Assembly (NCBI RefSeq): GCF_019649055.1
Contig: NW_026570401.1
Coordinates: forward strand, 1 to 64,000
Direction of reading: 5' to 3'
DNA length: 64,000 nt
DNA from: Paramacrobiotus metropolitanus
Lineage: Eukaryota > Tardigrada > Eutardigrada > Parachela > Macrobiotidae
A program made the position numbers and the translations under genes. Under the pieces are notes generated by a model, which was not told the origin of the DNA, ran no database searches, and saw nothing but the letters and a program-made list of their open reading frames with translations. The stretch's first letter is position 1. Every line of letters starts with the position of its first letter. This document shows positions 40,960 to 51,399 of the stretch, one piece after another.

Positions 40960-42696
40960 AAGTACGTACATAATTAGTCGCATTTACTGAAACAACCTGA
41001 CAAATAGATAGACGAAATACAAGATGAATACTTCGAAGTATACGAGTAACTGTGGTTGCATAACTGCGGTACATATTCAATTGCATCAACGAAAGAAGCT
41101 AAATATCGGCAATGAAAGCAGGTATGAAATGCAACTGCGCGACAACTGATGGTGAGTCAATCAGCGCTTGCCCTGTCTCAGTTTTTAATTTATAAGTTAG
41201 AAGCCGCTTAATTCGGTTTTGTGCAAAAGAGGAAAATTCATAAAGAGGAAAGAATTCTCTACTCGGATATGTAATATTAAACAACACCCTAAATGTGGTC
41301 TAATGAAATCGTCATCTGCTAGAGGGTACCCTTAAGAGCGCACTGACATCCATGCTATCAATAGTTCGAACTTACACAGACACCCGCCAAGACAGCAACA
41401 TCCCGCCGAATACCTCATAAAATTTTGCTACAATCCAAAGATCAATAAGCAACGGTAGTCAATCTTAGTACGTCTTCACAGTTAGCTCCATTAAAAAGTG
41501 CTAACCAATAACCGGTGACTTTCGCAGGTATCATAATTGCTGTGGCATCTATATCGAAATTAGAACTGCTTGTGCATAATCAAATACTACTCGTAACTTT
41601 CAATTTCAGATCAATTACTAGTAATATCGAGTTTCAACTAACACCTTTTTCGTACAGTGAGTCACATTCGAATCGGATAAGACTCACTGTACGAAATAGG
41701 GCCAAGTTGACTTGACGACACGGTAACCATAACACTAGCGCTACTTCACCGTAACCTTAACACTAACGCCACTCATAATTCGGCTGCATGCGCTCAAATT
41801 TGCAATCAGCATAGTTGCCAGCATTCTAATCCCCGAAAGCTCAGATTTTTTAAACAGGTTTGCATACAATTTTCTGGAAATTTCTGGTAAGAATTTTCTG
41901 GAAATTTAGTCTTGGTGCAGCTCGCTCCGAACCTTGCTAATAAATTGTTGGTCCGGTAAACTTGTCCCGCACTTTCCGCGCTCATGCGTTTCTCAAGCTT
42001 ATCAGTCTGCTTTGCTCGCTGAGGCTTGCTTTAAATACTTTCTACTCCAGCAAATTCTTGCATCGTACTGCTTAACCGCAATTGTATGAGCGTGCCTTCC
42101 ACCCCGTGTGATCGTTATGCAGCTTCCGGTCAGCATCGCTAGCTTTCTGTCGAGTTTTCGCTCGCATATTTATTGACAGATTTCGGTGACTATTGCGGAT
42201 ATATGTTACCAGCCTAGGAAGGCCGTAATATTTACCGGTTCAATGAACTCGTATTTTGTTATCACGGCATACACGTTTACACACACCGACAGATCATGAT
42301 AAGCTAACTGTACATTATTCAACTCACTAGTAAAGCAGCAAAACCGGCTACTGTTAACCGGTAAGTGCTAGCTAGGCTCACGCCTATTCAAATTTTGGGT
42401 ACAGTAACAATTTCTGAAGGTTCACTTAAATTATCAAAAAAGTAGTACGTACTAAGTAAAAATTACGAACTTGTACCATGCCAACTGCCGAGTATGAGAC
42501 AGATCCGCAATGCAGTTCAGGACACAAAGACATTACGAATCTCATGTTTTACTGGAATGATTTGAGTCGTAGGTCACTCCATTAAAGCTTAACATTACCG
42601 TTGTCTTTGTGCCTGGAATTCGGATCATCGCAGCTCACGCCCGACACCCGTCCTCGGCTTTTGAATAACACCTCTTACAGAGTACTTTGACGATAT
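40960..42696. other. Stretch without a recognisable gene
   Basis: Frames up to 66 codons only, no domain. The one structure is a 50-bp hairpin at 41647-41696 (TTTCGTACAGTGAGTC / GACTCACTGTACGAAA). Confidence 0.45.
41647..41696. repeat. Perfect 16-bp-arm hairpin
   Basis: TTTCGTACAGTGAGTC and GACTCACTGTACGAAA separated by 18 bases. Isolated; it could be a terminator-like or element-end palindrome. Confidence 0.6.
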
Positions 42697-42810
42697 TTGT
42701 TATCAGGCAATTTCCAGCCGGAGGCCTTTTACTTTTCTTCCCACTTTCTCGCTGTTAGGTATGCGCAGTTACGACATCCGCACCTGGCTTTATCTACCGC
42801 CATACAGTTT

Positions 42811-42930
42811 CTGGCATCTGCCAGCTTTTATCGCTTGCCAGTTGCCAGAGTCTCCAGTTTTTATCGCATGCCATGCCACTGGCAGTGCCATTGGCAAGTG
42901 CCACTGCCAGGTTTTACACCCTGCCATTGA
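42811..42930 (-). repeat. Short dispersed repeat, copy 3
   Basis: Reverse orientation relative to copies 1 and 2: TTCTGGCATCTGCCAGCTTT, TCGCTTGCCAGTTGCCAGAG, GGCAAGTGCCACTGCCAGGT, TTTACACCCTGCC. It gives an open frame on the plus strand (42697-43075) that has no protein-like features of its own. Confidence 0.8.
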
Positions 42931-43610
42931 TGTGCCGTGTAATGCAGTGTTGACTGATGTTGTGATTCCCCATCTTGGCGTGCGCCTTGTTGCAGTTCAC
43001 TGGTATTTTCTCGTCGAACAGCCCATACTGGGTATTGCACAACCGTGCAATGCCCACGCCCCTGGGAAAAAGTAGGGGACGACGATCAGGAATGCAGGTA
43101 CCAGTGACAGCAAATGACAGTCACTGGCAGCAAAATTTGCTGTTGCAAAAACTGTATTTGTTGTGTAGAGGTCGTCCAACTTAACGCTACTGGCTTTTAT
43201 ACAATGTATTTTATACGTCATAATTATAAGTACTGTGATGTACAAAATACTATATAATTATTTAGACTCCCGGTTATTAAATGTTCACAATAGCTTAAAC
43301 TCTGCGCACCGCTGACGTAGTCAGTGTAGTAAAGTAGTTGCTGTGCTATTATTGCTAGTTTATTTGTTGCTGTTGTTGTTTATAATGTACGACTTGTTAA
43401 TCGAAGTGCTTTGTATGAAACTTATTGCTTGGAGACAGTATTGACCATTGAATTTCGGTTTGGTAAGAAAACGATGCTTCGTTTTCGTTAACTATTTGTA
43501 ATATTAATTATTGTACTGTAAGTATTAGCTGGCTAGTACATAGGTAAGTATCTGTACGACGTACGTACAGACTGTACTGTACGGTACAGTAGGTACAGTA
43601 CTGCTCTGCT

Positions 43611-43749
43611 TATTAGACAATTTGGGCAAAATGCGGCAGTAGCAATACCAATGACTGTAGCAATAGCCGTCCCGTGGTCCGTCTACGAGACGGCTATGGC
43701 TATAGCCATTTGTATTGCTACTGCCGCACTTTGCCCAAATTGTCTAATA
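43611..43749. mobile_element. 139-bp palindromic mini-element
   Basis: The arms ATTAGACAATTTGGGCAAAA, TGCGGCAGTAGCAATAC and the complementary GTATTGCTACTGCCGCA, CTTTGCCCAAATTGTCTAAT pair over ~37 bp, with a partly paired centre (ATAGCCGTC / GACGGCTAT). This is the form of a tiny inverted-repeat element. A GTAC-rich stretch precedes it (43550-43600). Noncoding. Confidence 0.75.
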
Positions 43750-45040
43750 GCATGCCCTCACTTTCTTATTCGTCTGTTTCGGGGTGTTCGGCGATGTTCG
43801 GTAAGGTGACCTTCCATTTAATTAAATTATGACATAATGCGCGCATTTGCTTGGTGTACAGGTCGATTTACCTGGCTAAAAATGCAAATGCTGTGCCAGT
43901 CCTCGTATAATTTTTTTTTTACTGTGTTGAACTCTGTGCGTTCCTTTAAGAATGAGCACTTAGCACTATCGCCCACGAAAAGGCGAAGGTCGATAACTGG
44001 AGAAGACGGGCTAAAGCTTACATCGAGTTCACACCAACGCCGGTGTTGTCGGATGTGAACGAGGTAGCAGACGCAGGATTCGACAATATGGGTGCATGAT
44101 CTTGATCCTCCTTTATTGACCTTCAATGCAGTTGGCAAACTTCGAAAACGAAATTAAATTTAGTAAATTTGCTGACTGAATTTTATCATTTAACTGGCTT
44201 GGGTTCGTCATGTGGGTCACGACGCGGCTGACTTCTCCGAGCACCTGGTAAAATTACGTAGTAAAGCAGCCCGAATAAACTTGAAACTAATTCTAAAAAA
44301 TGATTGAAAGTTAACATGTAAAGATTTATGTAATTAATTAATTGATTTGTAATTAAGTTATAACGTAAATAATTATGCAATATGAAATGTAAAAAAATGA
44401 AAACCAAATAAATTAAATTCGAATAAACTAAAATCAAATAAATAAAAGCACGCAAAATTTTGTGCATGCTCTTGACGCTGTCTGCTTCCCGGTGCGTAAG
44501 GAAAAATTTCTCTGCAAGTCCATCTGCAGTTTCTCATTCTACCAGATCCCGCTGCACACAATCACGGTGCATGTCATCCCAAGGCCAATCTGGACGGGGC
44601 GGTCGGGTACCTGTCCATCCTGGAGCAGAGCATTAACGGCCAGCATATATCGCTGGCTGCGACGGGAAGCTCTGCGAAACGTACAGTGATAATGAGGCGC
44701 ATTATTTTTTCGCGTACGCAACGACACTTCAGTGTTTTTATCCCGTTCGGCTTTTAATTTCTGAGCATAAAAAATACCAACATATAAAAACGGAGAACAC
44801 AAAACGGCTCAACCGAAGGTGAGCCGGGAAAACCTCCTGTCCAGAATTTGGTAAGGGAGGGATGGTGGGAAGCAAAAAATTTTTGGTCAAAAGTACTGCA
44901 ACCAAAGTGTCAAAAGACCGTTTGGCTATGGCAGTTATACTAAAAGAGGAACTGTAGGAAAATTTACTCCAGCAGCGGTATTTATACGGTCTTCCCGTGG
45001 GCCGGGCATAATGCCGATAATACACCGCTGACCAATGGCC
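43750..45040. other. Stretch without a recognisable gene
   Basis: Contains AT-rich low-complexity sequence (44290-44460) that yields a Leu/Ile/Tyr-rich chance frame, and a moderately GC-rich piece (44500-44700) without a domain. No RNA gene seen. Confidence 0.4.
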
Positions 45041-45044
45041 CGCG

Positions 45045-45290
45045 CTGAACCTTGGATTCGGATTCGGAGTTGGATTACTCAAACTTGGATTCGGATTACT
45101 CAAACCTGGAATCGGATTACTCAAACTTGGACTTGGATCCATAACTTGGATACATAAGTTGGATTACGTAAGTCGGATTGCTTAACTTGGCGAAAGGATT
45201 ACGTAAGTCGGATTGCTTAACTTGGATTACTTAAATTGGATTACTTAAGTAACTTGGACAACTTGGACTTCCTAAATGGGACTACTTAAT
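45045..45290 (+). repeat. CTTGGATTCGGATTACTCAA minisatellite, left arm
   Basis: Units of 12-20 bp built from CTTGGATT, CGGATT and ACTCAA or ACGTAAGT. Reverse-oriented counterpart at 46920-47165. Confidence 0.75.
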
Positions 45291-46067
45291 TTAGGACGAT
45301 TTCTCATAATGTTTTCGCGTGATTATTATTCCGTTATTCTCAGGTTATTCTTAGCTTATTCTAAGGTTATTCTTAGGTTTCTTAGGTTTATTAGGTTATG
45401 AGAAACCTTAAAACGTTCGAGCCGCAGAAAATTATCACACTTTAAAACTAATAGCTAAACAGTATGGCGTCATTGGAGGCATTTTGGGTGATGACCTTCA
45501 GGGAGGAAAAGTTCATCCAGAAGAGATAGCATACAATGGTCTCTCCTGATCTATCATTCGCTTGTAGTTTTCATCACATTTGTCGGCTCGAAAGTTGTTC
45601 GGTTTTCTATTACTTGAGAAACCTAAGAAACCTAAAAAACCTAAGCAACTCCAGAAAACTAATATACCTAAGAAACCTTAGAAACCTTAAAAATAACCTG
45701 AGAATAATAGAAGGAAGAATAAGCACGAGAAAACAGTATAAGATAAGAAAATTATGCGGAGATTATGCGTGGTAATGCTATGAGTGTACTGTGCACAGTC
45801 CCTTCCCACGTTAATTGGGGCAAATTCTTCATTTGATCTTATTTGCTGAGCGAAGCTCGCCTTGTACAAGCTTTTCCGGTAATTTCCTACAGGTTCGTAA
45901 AGGTACAGCTAGCGCGAAGTTTGCGCTTATAACGATGGCACGTAGTGAAGTGGCCTTCACTACGTTTATCGAATTGCCTAAATGCGCTCTGCAGTCAGAT
46001 TGTCACTTACTGCACCGACCATTTTCTAGCTACTTTGCGAGGCATTTACTATTATTCTCCTAAATTA

Positions 46068-46726
46068 TGTAAGAGGAGAATCCTCTTTACACACAGCAGC
46101 CGCCCATCCGCCGCCTACCTGGTTGGCTCAAGCTCAAGCACAAATATCTTGATCTTCGCCAACAGCGGCGATGGCACAGTGTGCTACGTGGATCTCACTC
46201 GGTAGCCAGCGGTTCGATTCCGCTCCATCGCCATTTTCGGAATTTCCTCAACAGACAGGATCTTCATCTGACTGCCCTCGCTGAGATCATCAGAGGCCCA
46301 CGACTGCGCCTGGTGCGTACGGTCCACACAGGACGTACTTGCACCCATTGCTTGCCGTTACCGCCTCTCTCGCTTGTACGTACGTGTGCTGCTGCACTGC
46401 ACTCATCCGCTGAAGCGGATATACGCAGCGCATACACTGAGCCACACTTGCTCTCTCGTTCCTCTCTCGCAGTATGACTCAGCGTTCATACGCTCGCGTT
46501 GGATAGAGTCCAGTCTGCGCATCAACACACAGCTGATGGCACACAGCACGTGCTTGCCGCCAGTTGCTTCTTTCACGCCTTGAAGACGCTCAAGAACCTT
46601 CCTAGCACACACTTGCTATTAGCCATCAGTGCTTGGTTCTTGCTTTCCTGCTATCACGCAGCATTGTTCCCCCTTTATTTGTACAATAAAGCATCACTCG
46701 TGATCTCCTCGTGCTTGTCTGTTACA
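46068..46726 (+). mobile_element. Solo LTR, 659 bp, ATTA target duplication
   Basis: Starts TGTAAGAGGAG and ends TGTCTGTTACA, with the short inverted ends TGTAA/TTACA. It is flanked by ATTA on both sides (46064-46067 and 46727-46730), the 4-bp duplication expected of a Ty3/Gypsy-type integration. A CTTTATTTGTACAATAAAG hairpin with the polyadenylation signal AATAAA lies ~40 bp before the end, which sets the plus orientation. No internal sequence remains, so it arose by LTR-LTR recombination. It carries a tRNA-like sequence at 46168-46231. Confidence 0.8.
46168..46231 (+). ncRNA. tRNA-like sequence inside the solo LTR
   Basis: GCGATGG pairs perfectly with CCATCGC over 7 bp. The T-arm AGCGG-TTCGATT-CCGCT is perfect and contains the B-box GGTTCGATTCC. 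TGGCACAGTGTG resembles an A-box. A TTTT follows. At 64 nt it is too short for a normal tRNA, and the D and anticodon arms are not convincing. It might be a tRNA-derived promoter, a SINE head or a captured tRNA fragment. Confidence 0.5.
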
Positions 46727-46919
46727 ATTATTTGGCGTGCAACAAGCCACCAGCCAGCCAAATGCATGTTACGTGTTTAAACAGTGTGGCGGGGCGCGCC
46801 GTAGTGTAATGTTTGGCGTAACACGCAAATTTGTGTAATTCGCTGTATGTACAGATTCGTCAGAAATTACCGGACAAGCTTGTACATATTGAGAAATAAG
46901 CTATATACTGGAAAACGTA

Positions 46920-47165
46920 ATCCAAGCCCCAAGTTAAATAGTCTAATTTAGGAAACCAAGTTGTTCAAATTAAATAATCCAAGTTAAGTAATCCAGATTT
47001 AATCCAACTGCGAATCCAAGTCCAAGTTTGAGTTATCCGACTCCAAGTTTAAGTAATCCAACTCCGAATCCAAGTCCAAGTTTGAGTAATCCAACTCCGA
47101 ATCCAAGTCCAAGTTTGAGTTATCCGACTCCAAGTTTAAGTAATCCAACTCCGAATCCAAGTCCG
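46920..47165 (-). repeat. CTTGGATTCGG minisatellite, right arm
   Basis: Regular units AATCCAAGTCCAAGTTTGAG and TAATCCAACTCCG, reverse of the array at 45045-45290. It yields a Pro/Asn/Ser repeat frame (47028-47210) that is not taken as a gene. Confidence 0.75.
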
Positions 47166-47223
47166 AGCTTCAGCGCGGGCCCTGACCAATGGCTAACACG
47201 CTGCCAATAATAGGGCAGGTTAC

Positions 47224-47603
47224 TGTCAGAGACCGCTCACTCGAGGCGGTAGACACCTTTTGTAGCTTGCTCTGTCGCCCGCACGCAGATGGCCACGCCA
47301 TTCGTGCCGCGTTATTACGCTGCTTACTCAGCGTTTACTTTGTCCACGCTGACCAATCAGCGCATTGCTGCACTCTTGGGGGCGTAGCCCAGCGCCTACG
47401 AGCGATTCCATGCTTTGCGGCATCAGCTGTTGCACAGCTGCAGCACGCTGTTCATTATCACGATACTGACGAGCTCGCTGGCAGCTACTTTCCACAGCTT
47501 AAACCGCATTGGTTTTCTGTGTTTGTTTGTGGTTGCTTTATTGTTACACAATAAAGGCATATTTGCCCTCATTTTCCTTGCTCTGCTTCTGTGTCTTCTG
47601 ACA
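47224..47603 (+). repeat. Left LTR (380 bp)
   Basis: TGTCAGA...TCTGACA inverted ends. The polyadenylation signal lies in the hairpin GCTTTATTGTTACACAATAA about 75 bp before the end. The matching copy at 55165-55541 differs by roughly eight changes and a 2-bp length difference in GTTTGTTTG. Confidence 0.92.
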
Positions 47604-47623
47604 TGGTAGCAGATCGTGGTTTG
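47604..47623 (+). promoter_or_regulatory. Primer-binding site, initiator-Met-tRNA type
   Basis: TGGTAGCAGATCGTGGTTTG directly follows the left LTR. The first ten bases are the complement of the 3' end (with CCA) of a typical animal initiator methionine tRNA. The rest is partly complementary. This fixes the element as plus-oriented, opposite to the frames that lie beside it. Confidence 0.75.
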
Positions 47624-47624
47624 C

Positions 47625-49780
47625 CTACGTATGGTCCGGGCGGCCAGGTTCATTGGCGTTGGCCAATTGGAGTGTCGCGGGAATATCGTCCGCGTAAGTC
47701 GGTCTGACTTGCGTCGCATTGGCTCTCATTATCAGGGCCAACCGTTCCCGTATATCCTGTGGTGCCGCATATATAGGACCAACGTCTTCGTCCGGTGGGA
47801 CAGACAGGCCTGGTACAGGAATAGGATCAGGCATGTCGAACCATTCAATATCGCTGTCGGTCTCCGTGTCCGACGCGCTAGCTGGTCGACTGAGTGCTGG
47901 TCCGGTTGCAAATCTTTCAGCCGAAATCCGCATAATTCTCAGGAAACGCTGTCTCAACTCTTCCGCCGGTTGGCGTGTTGAAGACTGTGTCGGCGTTAAG
48001 AGTCCAACTTGTCCTAGGCGTGTTGGCTGCCCCGGTCGGGGTTTAGGCAACACGCGCCGTAGGGCTTCGTCGATCAGGCTAAGCTGATATTGCCGGTTAC
48101 GGAAATCGCGCAGTGTTGGTGCATCATTGGCCGTATTTAGTGGCTTATCCATAAACCGCAGCATGGCCCGTGGGATCCTGGTTATGTATTCTAGGACGCG
48201 CTGAAATTCTAAGTCCAGCGCCACTTTTCTCCGTATAGTGGCGATGTCCACGCCCTTCAAGCTGCTAATGGTTTTGCGGATTTCCTCTTCTAGGACTTCC
48301 GCGGCGTGAAGTTCACGCTCGAGGGGCGGTATGTCTGGATATACCCTCAAGTCGTACGGAGACGATGCCGGTTCACGCGGTTCAAAACCAGTGGCCATTA
48401 ACATTGCCTCGTCGGTAGACGTAGGTTGGGCCACTGGTGGCGCGGAAGATTCCCCTGTCGTAGTGGTAACTACGGCTGTTGGGTTCAATGGGGGAGGTGG
48501 TGCTGATGGTGCTGGTGGCGGACGTGCGGATGCTGCGGATCCTTCTGTCCTTAGCTGTCTCTCCGTCCGATGCTGTGCCAGCTGATCCCTCAGTCTGCGA
48601 GATGCCGCCAGCCAAGCCTGACCAGTTTGGTCATGCAGTGGGAAAATTTCATGCTGGGCCTAGCGGGTCGCGGTTTCCTCGCTTAGTTCGTGTGCGAGGC
48701 GCCGAAACTCTTCTTGGTCGAAAAGGATGCGTTTGAGCAACTGACGGTAGTGAGGGCTGTGCCTGTCCAATTTTCGAACCATGGCCTCCAGTTCTTGGAT
48801 GGCATTCTCTACTTCCTTCAGATTGTCCTGAAGTTGGTAAAGTGGGGTCCGGCCGTCAGCTAATGGTTCGGTCGGGGATTCAGTCCTTATTTAAGGGGTA
48901 ATTGGATCCCAATGGACGTCCCCTTCCTCCGGCATCGGCGAGGACACAGGTTCTGTCGGTGGGACAGTCTGGTCGCGCCCGGCCAACACTGGGTTCAGTG
49001 CCGGCCCTGCCACTGGTTCCGGTTCGGCTAAGCCAAGCTGGGCCGCCAGTGCTGGTGGAACTTCTCTGGCCGGTTATATACTGTGAACCGTCCGTCCACA
49101 AATACCCGTAATGGGTAACCACGTAACTCGTCGAGCCGTGATGTACGTGGCTGGGGTTCCGGTGGCGCTGGAGTTCGGTACGCTTCCGGGCCCGCCCGTG
49201 GAGGTTCCACTGCTAGATCAGACAGCACCTGGCCCGTAGGGACAAGTTGTGCTGCTGAAGGAGGGCTATACGGCGGTTGGCCGTATCCTCCATAGCCGCC
49301 ATAAGGCGGTGGATATCCATAAGGTCCTGGCGGATACATCCACGGTGGTGGGTATCGCCATTGGTTCGGGTCCGCCTGCGGCTGGTTCAAAGGGCCAGGC
49401 GCAGGATACGGTGGATATTCAAAGTGAGGATTGTAGCATGGCGGCGGGGTGTAATGTGGCCGCAGTCCAGTATGGACCGACGTAGTCGTGACCGTTTCCC
49501 CGACTGCCACTGTTGTGAAAATCGGCTGACTTGCCAAAGTGGTCGGTAGGCCACCATACAGAATTGGGTGAGGTGGGCCGGTATGGCCAAGAGGATGATG
49601 TCGGACCGTTTGGCCCGACGACGAGCTTGGCTCACTGCCAACTGCTGCTGCGTTGACCAAGAGCCCAGTTTCGTCAGAGTATGTCCCTGGCGGCCAATGC
49701 TGTGGCGGAATGGCTCGAGGTGGCAGAGGCTGGGCCCGCGGTAGCGGAGTGTCGGCCCGTGAACTGGGGCCGACTGACAT
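47625..49780 (-). pseudogene. Long frame downstream of integrase: Pro/Tyr-rich, coiled coil, helical domain
   Basis: Three frames join into one protein of ~700 residues. The N-terminal part (49780-49028) is Pro/Tyr/Gly-rich with runs such as YPPPWMYPPGPYGYPPPYGG and ends near RVFVDGRFTVYNRPEKFHQH. After a shift, 48860-48665 codes a coiled coil (YQLQDNLKEVENAIQELEAM, ILFDQEEFRRLAHELSEE) with a TAG near 48662. The last part (48488-47625) holds a helical domain (LEEEIRKTISSLKG, RRKVALDLEFQRVLEYITR, QLSLIDEALRRVLP) and an acidic tail. No membrane segment is present. Pro-rich plus coiled coil plus helical domain could suit a Gag-like structural protein, but it sits 3' of integrase. The frame at 18985-19986 in the other element occupies the same place. 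Confidence 0.6.
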
Positions 49781-50228
49781 AGTAGCCAGCTGCTCGGCGG
49801 TTAAGATAGCCCTAATGTTAGGTACCTATACACTCGGAGGCCGGTTAGACGACCGAGTTGAAGATTTCATAACCATATTCACGACCGGGATTCCGGTCGT
49901 GAATATGGTTGTGTGCGGTTGCTTCGGTCGGAATCATAAGAGCGATGAGTGCGTGGGCGTCCTTCAATCGTTGTGTGGGGCGCTTTCACGAGGCGAATCA
50001 CGCTATGTTAGACTCCTACCTACTGTGTTAATATATTTTACAGGTTAACTACTTCTAAGCTACCATGTCGGGCCAAGTTAAGCTACTTCTATGCTACTGG
50101 CCGATTATAGTTAGAGTTAGTTAATTAAGGTTAGCAGCTCACGGTGACGATCGCGGGTTTTAAATAATTAGTTAGACTAATTCTAAGTCTACCATGTCAG
50201 AAGTTATTAAGCGTCATTCTGCCCAGCC

Positions 50229-50747
50229 TTATTTATCAACCGTCTTGGCCGGTACACCCGGTTGGAGTGTACTGGACATGTCCGATACGCCCAGTGAAAG
50301 CGTATTGGACTTCTGCTTCTTGCTCTTCGAGCTTTTCTCAGATTTATCTCGACCCGTAGTTATGCAGGTGAGTAAGTCTTTATCCGCCTCATCGTCAGCA
50401 ACCATGTCCTCTTCTAGGACCTGCTGAGCCGTAAGGGTTGTCTTAGGCTTTTTAGGCGATTTTGGTCTTTTAGGCTTCTCCCTAGGCGCCGGGGCCACTT
50501 TAGGCTCTACGGTCGCCGCTGGCTTGTCCGTGGCGGGTGTCCCCTTTTCAGGTTCCGCTGGGGCCAATGTTGGGTCAATGACGGTTAATAGCTGGCTTTG
50601 AAGCTTGGTCAACGCTGGTGTCTCGAAATCCGGTTTGGCCTTTCGAGGTCGACCTGGGCCACGCTTCACTGTTGTTGCTGGGTCCGATGTCTTTGGGTCA
50701 AATGGGCCATAGCCTGGGATTCGCAAAGACTTTTGTTGCTTCGCCAC
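50229..50747 (-). pseudogene. AT-hook frame following integrase (left half)
   Basis: A 172-codon frame with KRGPGRPRKAKPD near residue 30, an AT-hook (core Gly-Arg-Pro) that binds the minor groove of AT-rich DNA. A Lys/Pro-rich stretch (PREKPKRPKSPKKPK) and an acidic segment (EEDMVADDEADKD) follow. It overlaps the end of the integrase frame in a different phase, so it is probably the integrase tail after a frameshift; such tails can direct integration to particular chromatin. An inverted second copy lies at 52342-52692. Confidence 0.65.
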
Positions 50748-51340
50748 GAGTTTCTTGATGGGCTCTGCCCGGGCTTTTGCTTTTTGAGCAATGTCTCCAG
50801 TTTACTCTGGACGTGTAGGAGCTCTGCGTCTTGTCCCGGCTCTGCCTTGTTGTTGCACCTTCCCGACTTTGTGGGTTCGGGTTCAGCGTCGCCGCCCTTC
50901 TTTTTACTTGAGCGAGTTATTCTGCGACTTGGGCCATCCGGGTTAAGGTATGGCTTCAAGCGATCGACAAATACGGTGTTTTCCACACCGGTGTCCCGCT
51001 CTCGGATCCAGTAAGTATTCGGCTTGGGAATTCCGATAACAATGTAGACGCCGTCGTACTTGTTTGGGTTGGTCGGGTCGTCTACCATGTTCTTCAGGGT
51101 GACCAAGTCCCGCCTCTTGAACTCGGAATGCGACTTCTTTTTGTTATAGATGGCCGCATCCCTTAGGAACCCTTCTTCGATGCGCGTTTCCGCCATTTCA
51201 TGCGCCCGGTTCAGGCGCTGCTGCATCCTCTGGACGCAACGTTCGTTGGTCATAAAAGTATCTGGGAGGTTGGTCCCAGCGAGGACGTCTTGAGGTATGG
51301 TCATTTCTCGGCCGTATAACATGTGGTATGGCGAGAATCG
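50666..51340 (-). pseudogene. Integrase C-terminal part, left inverted copy
   Basis: Starts abruptly at RFSPYHMLYGREMTIPQDVL and continues through NERCVQRMQQRLNRAHEMAE, IYNKKKSHSEFKRRDLVTLK, GVYIVIGIPKPNTYWIRERD and RLKPYLNPDG. This matches the integrase C-terminal region at 23298-23804 of the other element and the plus-strand copy at 51815-52240. The catalytic core is not present on this side: the sequence turns around at ~51340. About 88-90 percent identity to the right arm by eye means the two arms are sister copies, not a fresh palindrome. Confidence 0.85.
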
Positions 51341-51399
51341 AGCGCCTCCCCCTACTGCTGCCGACCGAAGCTGTCGCACCTTAGTACCGTGTCTTCGCC

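Larger units (their letters stand above)
45010..47200. mobile_element. Inverted-repeat unit bounded by CTTGGATTCGG minisatellites
   Basis: The left end has CTGACCAATGGCCCGCGCTG, AACCTTGGATTCGG, then ~250 bp of CTTGGATTCGGATTACTCAA-type repeats. The right end (46920-47195) has the same in reverse: AATCCAAGTCCAAGTTTGAG repeats, then TTCAGCGCGGGCCCTGACCA. Inside are inverted GGTTTCTTAGG (45330-45400) and CCTAAGAAACC (45615-45710) blocks. The whole resembles a non-autonomous fold-back element. A solo LTR has inserted inside it, and an LTR element sits just outside its right end. Confidence 0.5.

Noticed and set aside
44186-44467. 93-codon Leu/Ile/Tyr-rich frame as a membrane protein
   Set aside because: It lies in AT-rich low-complexity DNA, where such hydrophobic frames arise by chance.
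47028-47210. Pro/Asn/Ser repeat frame as a structural protein
   Set aside because: It is a direct translation of the AATCCAAGTCCAAG minisatellite.
47189-47609. Frames of 121 and 64 codons as genes, and the matching frame at 54931-55590
   Set aside because: Both are LTR sequence; the near-identity between the two positions is explained by the LTR pair.
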